A DNA stretch of 64,000 nucleotides from Callaeas wilsoni (Eukaryota; Chordata; Aves; Passeriformes; Callaeidae), in contig VWPU01014907.1 of NCBI GenBank assembly GCA_013398955.1, forward strand, positions 87,636 through 151,635, read 5' to 3'. Under the pieces are notes generated by a model. The model did not search any database. It was not told the origin of the DNA and saw only the letters and a list, made by a program, of their open reading frames with translations. The translations under genes and the position numbers were made by a program. Shown here in pieces: positions 61,800 through 64,000 of the stretch. Position 1 is the first letter of the stretch. Every line of letters begins with the position of its first letter.

Positions 61800-63560
61800 A
61801 CCGTGAATTGGAGCATCCCGGCGGTGTTTGCATGTCCCCACTTAGCACACGGCAGCGAAAGTCAATGGCCGGGTTTGCAGCCAGCGCTGTAGGCTGCGGC
61901 TGTAAGCAGGAATGAAATAAATCAAGATTAAAGATAAAATAAGCCTAAAAACCCCACTGCAACTTTATGTCCTGAGGAGAACGGGACATTGAACACCCCA
62001 GCAGCCAGGCAGGCGTCACTCCTAGCGCCTTGCTTCCTGAGAAGAGGGCTACTTCAGATGATGCTATTAATTGGAGATCATTAAGCAAATCTGCATATTG
62101 GAAGTGCATTTACATGTATTACCCTTGAAAGGCTGCTCATCTGCGCCCTATCAGTGCTCGTGACACAGTACTGCCATTAATTATGCATAGATTGTTTCTG
62201 GTGACAAATGCAAATGCTTACTACACGCTGTACTTTTGGCAGCTTTTGGTTGCAGCCAATGAAACATCTTCCAGAAACATTCCAGAGGAAAAAGTTTTCG
62301 GAGTTTTTCTGTTTTGTTTTGTTGAGCTGGAGAAGTGACTTTGTTGGGTTTTTTTAAGTTTAGTTCCATTGTATTTTCCTATATTTTGCTTATGCTACCG
62401 GCTGTATAACAAAAGGACACAGCTTCCACCTTCCATGCTACACACTACCTAAGGAAAGTCAACTTAGAAAAGCGTGAACGTATATACACAACTAATATAG
62501 CAAATTCTGCACAAATCGCAGCAATTCTCTAATTGTAAAACCTCACGGACGCTTAATGCGCTTTAGCGTTCATTGCAAATAAAACCGTAGTAAAGGCATG
62601 CATCCATAAAATCAGTGAGGATTGTGCTGCCAATCATAAATATTAAAAGCAGACAAATATTGGATTTATCTGCGCTGTTGTTGCATAGCTACACGAAGGG
62701 GGTCGGGGCTGGGAGAGAGGAACATTATGGACACTTTGACACAAAGCTGCGAAGAGCCACATCAGTGCTTTTTCCAATTAACGTGGCATTCCTGAGCTGG
62801 TGGTTGGCTATTCTTTTAGCAGGGCACTTTGGTGACTGTCACACCAGGGTGTTTGCCCCGGGGCTGTTCTCCGGGGTGGACTGGAGGCGGTGCCGAGGCT
62901 GACAGGAACGCAATTCAACGCGCTTTGAAACGCGAAGGGTGAAAGTGAATCTCGACATTCAATCTGATAGAAGACAAGTACGCTGTTCAAGTGCAGTTAC
63001 AGAGAGTAAATAATAATAAAAACCATCCTGCCAATTAACGACTCACTTAAAATCACGACTTAGGGCGACTTCAACCTTTACATCTCTAAGGTGCCAATTG
63101 GTGGTGGTACTTGACCTGCGGCCACAGGTTTTGGCCCTGCAACATGCTTGCGTTTCTAATGAAGGCACCAGTGGAAGAAATGTTGAGTGGTTTTGGTGTA
63201 ATAATAGCCAACGTAAATATGTTCATGCTTCTCCCATCACTGTTTGTCGTTCTTGGACAGCACAGCAGCACGGCAGCACCGGCCGCCCGGGCGCTGCAGA
63301 GGACCCCGTATTATTGCTTTCGGTTTTCCACACCAAGGGCTTAGCACGCTTTCTGGAACACCGGGAAGTTGTGTGGAGAGGCTAACCTGGCTATTTTCTC
63401 TGTCATCAAATGACTGTCATGTGCGCTTTCTGCACGCGAAGCAGAGCTCGCGAGCAGGCAGGCTCCGCTTCCCCCAAGAGAGCGGCTGAAGTGGCTTTTC
63501 CTAACATTTCATTCCCTCAATTCTGCTGGTTTAGCACTGAAAGCTTCGGCAGGGACTCGC
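61800..63560. other. ID2 upstream flank
   Basis: Repeat-free AT-rich sequence without coding signal. Includes a homeodomain/POU-like motif cluster (62050-62220, separate entry). Confidence 0.6.
62050..62220. promoter_or_regulatory. Homeodomain/POU motif cluster
   Basis: Within 170 bases: TATTAATTGG, ATCATTAAGC, CTGCATATT, CATTAATTATGCAT (62174-62187) and the octamer ATGCAAAT (62207-62214). It lies about 0.75-0.9 kb upstream of the ID2 start site, so enhancer activity on ID2 is plausible but unproven. Confidence 0.45.
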
Positions 63561-63569
63561 TAGCTTTGG

Positions 63570-64000
63570 GAGCTCCTGCGCTCTGACACGGGCCCCACGA
63601 ACGGTGCCACAGCCGCGGCAGTCCCGCAGCCCGGCAGCCGCAGGGGCTGCGGGGCAGGGGGGGAGCCCGCAGCCAGCGGGGGGGGCTGCGAGCTGCTCCT
63701 CGGGGGCTTTTCCCAGGACCCGTCCAGGCAGCTCCGGGTGCCTCGGGAGCCACGCGTCCGCCTCTTAGTTTTCAGCCGGGACTTCTACAGCCTGTTCCCA
63801 GCCCCGAAACGCCGCGGCCGCAAATATCTGGGGGGAACCGCCGCCACTGGAAGCCACGAACAAAGCGCCGCTTTCGCCTCCGCGGCTCCGGGATCACAAA
63901 CCCGGCGCTGCGCTCCGCGGGCGCGCGGGTCTCCCCCCGCCCGGCGCCAGCCCGCGGCAGCGCTGGGTGCGCGGAGCGGCGACGGGAGCGCGGCCGCCCC
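63570..64000. promoter_or_regulatory. CpG island at right edge, incomplete
   Basis: CpG content rises from about 63570 and is very dense at the edge (CCGCGGGCGCGCGGGTC). It lies about 2.3 kb upstream of ID2 and runs out of the window. It could be an alternative ID2-side promoter or the promoter of another transcript. No exon is recognised. Confidence 0.6.

Larger units (their letters stand above)
60640..61800. promoter_or_regulatory. ID2: CpG island over ID2 promoter and exon 1
   Basis: Dense CpG from intron 1 through the upstream flank, ending near 61800 where AT-rich sequence resumes. Confidence 0.85.

Noticed and set aside
61287..61841. 184-codon Arg/Gly/Ala-rich - strand frame upstream of ID2
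   Set aside because: It spans the promoter, the TATA-like box and the 11-bp repeat; CpG-island composition explains it.
1..64000. CRISPR arrays, bacterial operons, rRNA or tRNA genes
   Set aside because: The window is vertebrate nuclear DNA. No direct-repeat/spacer pattern, cloverleaf with A and B boxes, or rRNA segment was seen by eye. A tRNA scan was not run.

Overview
This is a vertebrate nuclear window, almost certainly from a bird. It holds two convergent protein-coding genes that are neighbours in other vertebrates: the 3' part of KIDINS220 (ankyrin repeat-rich membrane-spanning scaffold, ARMS) on the + strand, and the whole of ID2 (inhibitor of DNA binding 2) on the - strand. The bird call rests on short introns, a characteristic CR1 LINE, and LTR-like repeats that resemble avian ones. 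A songbird is possible but not shown.

Layout. Positions 1-38.7 kb are the last nine coding exons of KIDINS220 (979-1141, 16310-16488, 19597-19823, 23866-23976, 24852-24908, 31191-31337, 33130-33228, 34093-34341, 36287-37555). They join into one unbroken frame of 832 complete residues ending in the PDZ ligand ESIL, followed by a 3' UTR of about 1.1 kb. Earlier exons (ankyrin repeats, transmembrane segments, most of the KAP NTPase domain) lie left of the window. Five consecutive internal exons are all phase 0 at both ends, so any of them can be skipped without disturbing the C-terminus. The introns are AT-rich. They hold a 28-bp GC-rich minisatellite (4222-4476), an A/C-rich low-complexity tract, an internally deleted antisense CR1 (about 16921-19290), a perfect 46-bp tandem duplication (34758-34849) and an LTR-like fragment (about 35486-35725).

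Positions 38.7-59.28 kb are intergenic between the two 3' ends. I see a candidate 1.06-kb solo LTR with 5-bp target duplications (42369-43431), an ancient CR1/L3-type LINE relic (about 48500-49130), a MIR/CORE-SINE-like fragment (about 50370-50515), simple repeats, and an isolated CpG-rich island (about 56240-56620) that contains a good splice donor and could start an unannotated RNA.

Positions 59.28-61.33 kb are ID2: three exons on the - strand, the third entirely 3' UTR, with a TATA-like promoter inside a CpG island. Upstream of ID2 (61.4-64 kb) are an 11-bp ACGT-containing tandem repeat, a cluster of homeodomain/POU-like motifs, and a second CpG island running off the right edge.

The genes do not form a pathway. 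KIDINS220 is a membrane scaffold for neurotrophin and ephrin signalling. ID2 is a nuclear dominant-negative HLH factor. I found no previously undescribed system; the most useful leads are regulatory, splicing and repeat observations listed as findings.
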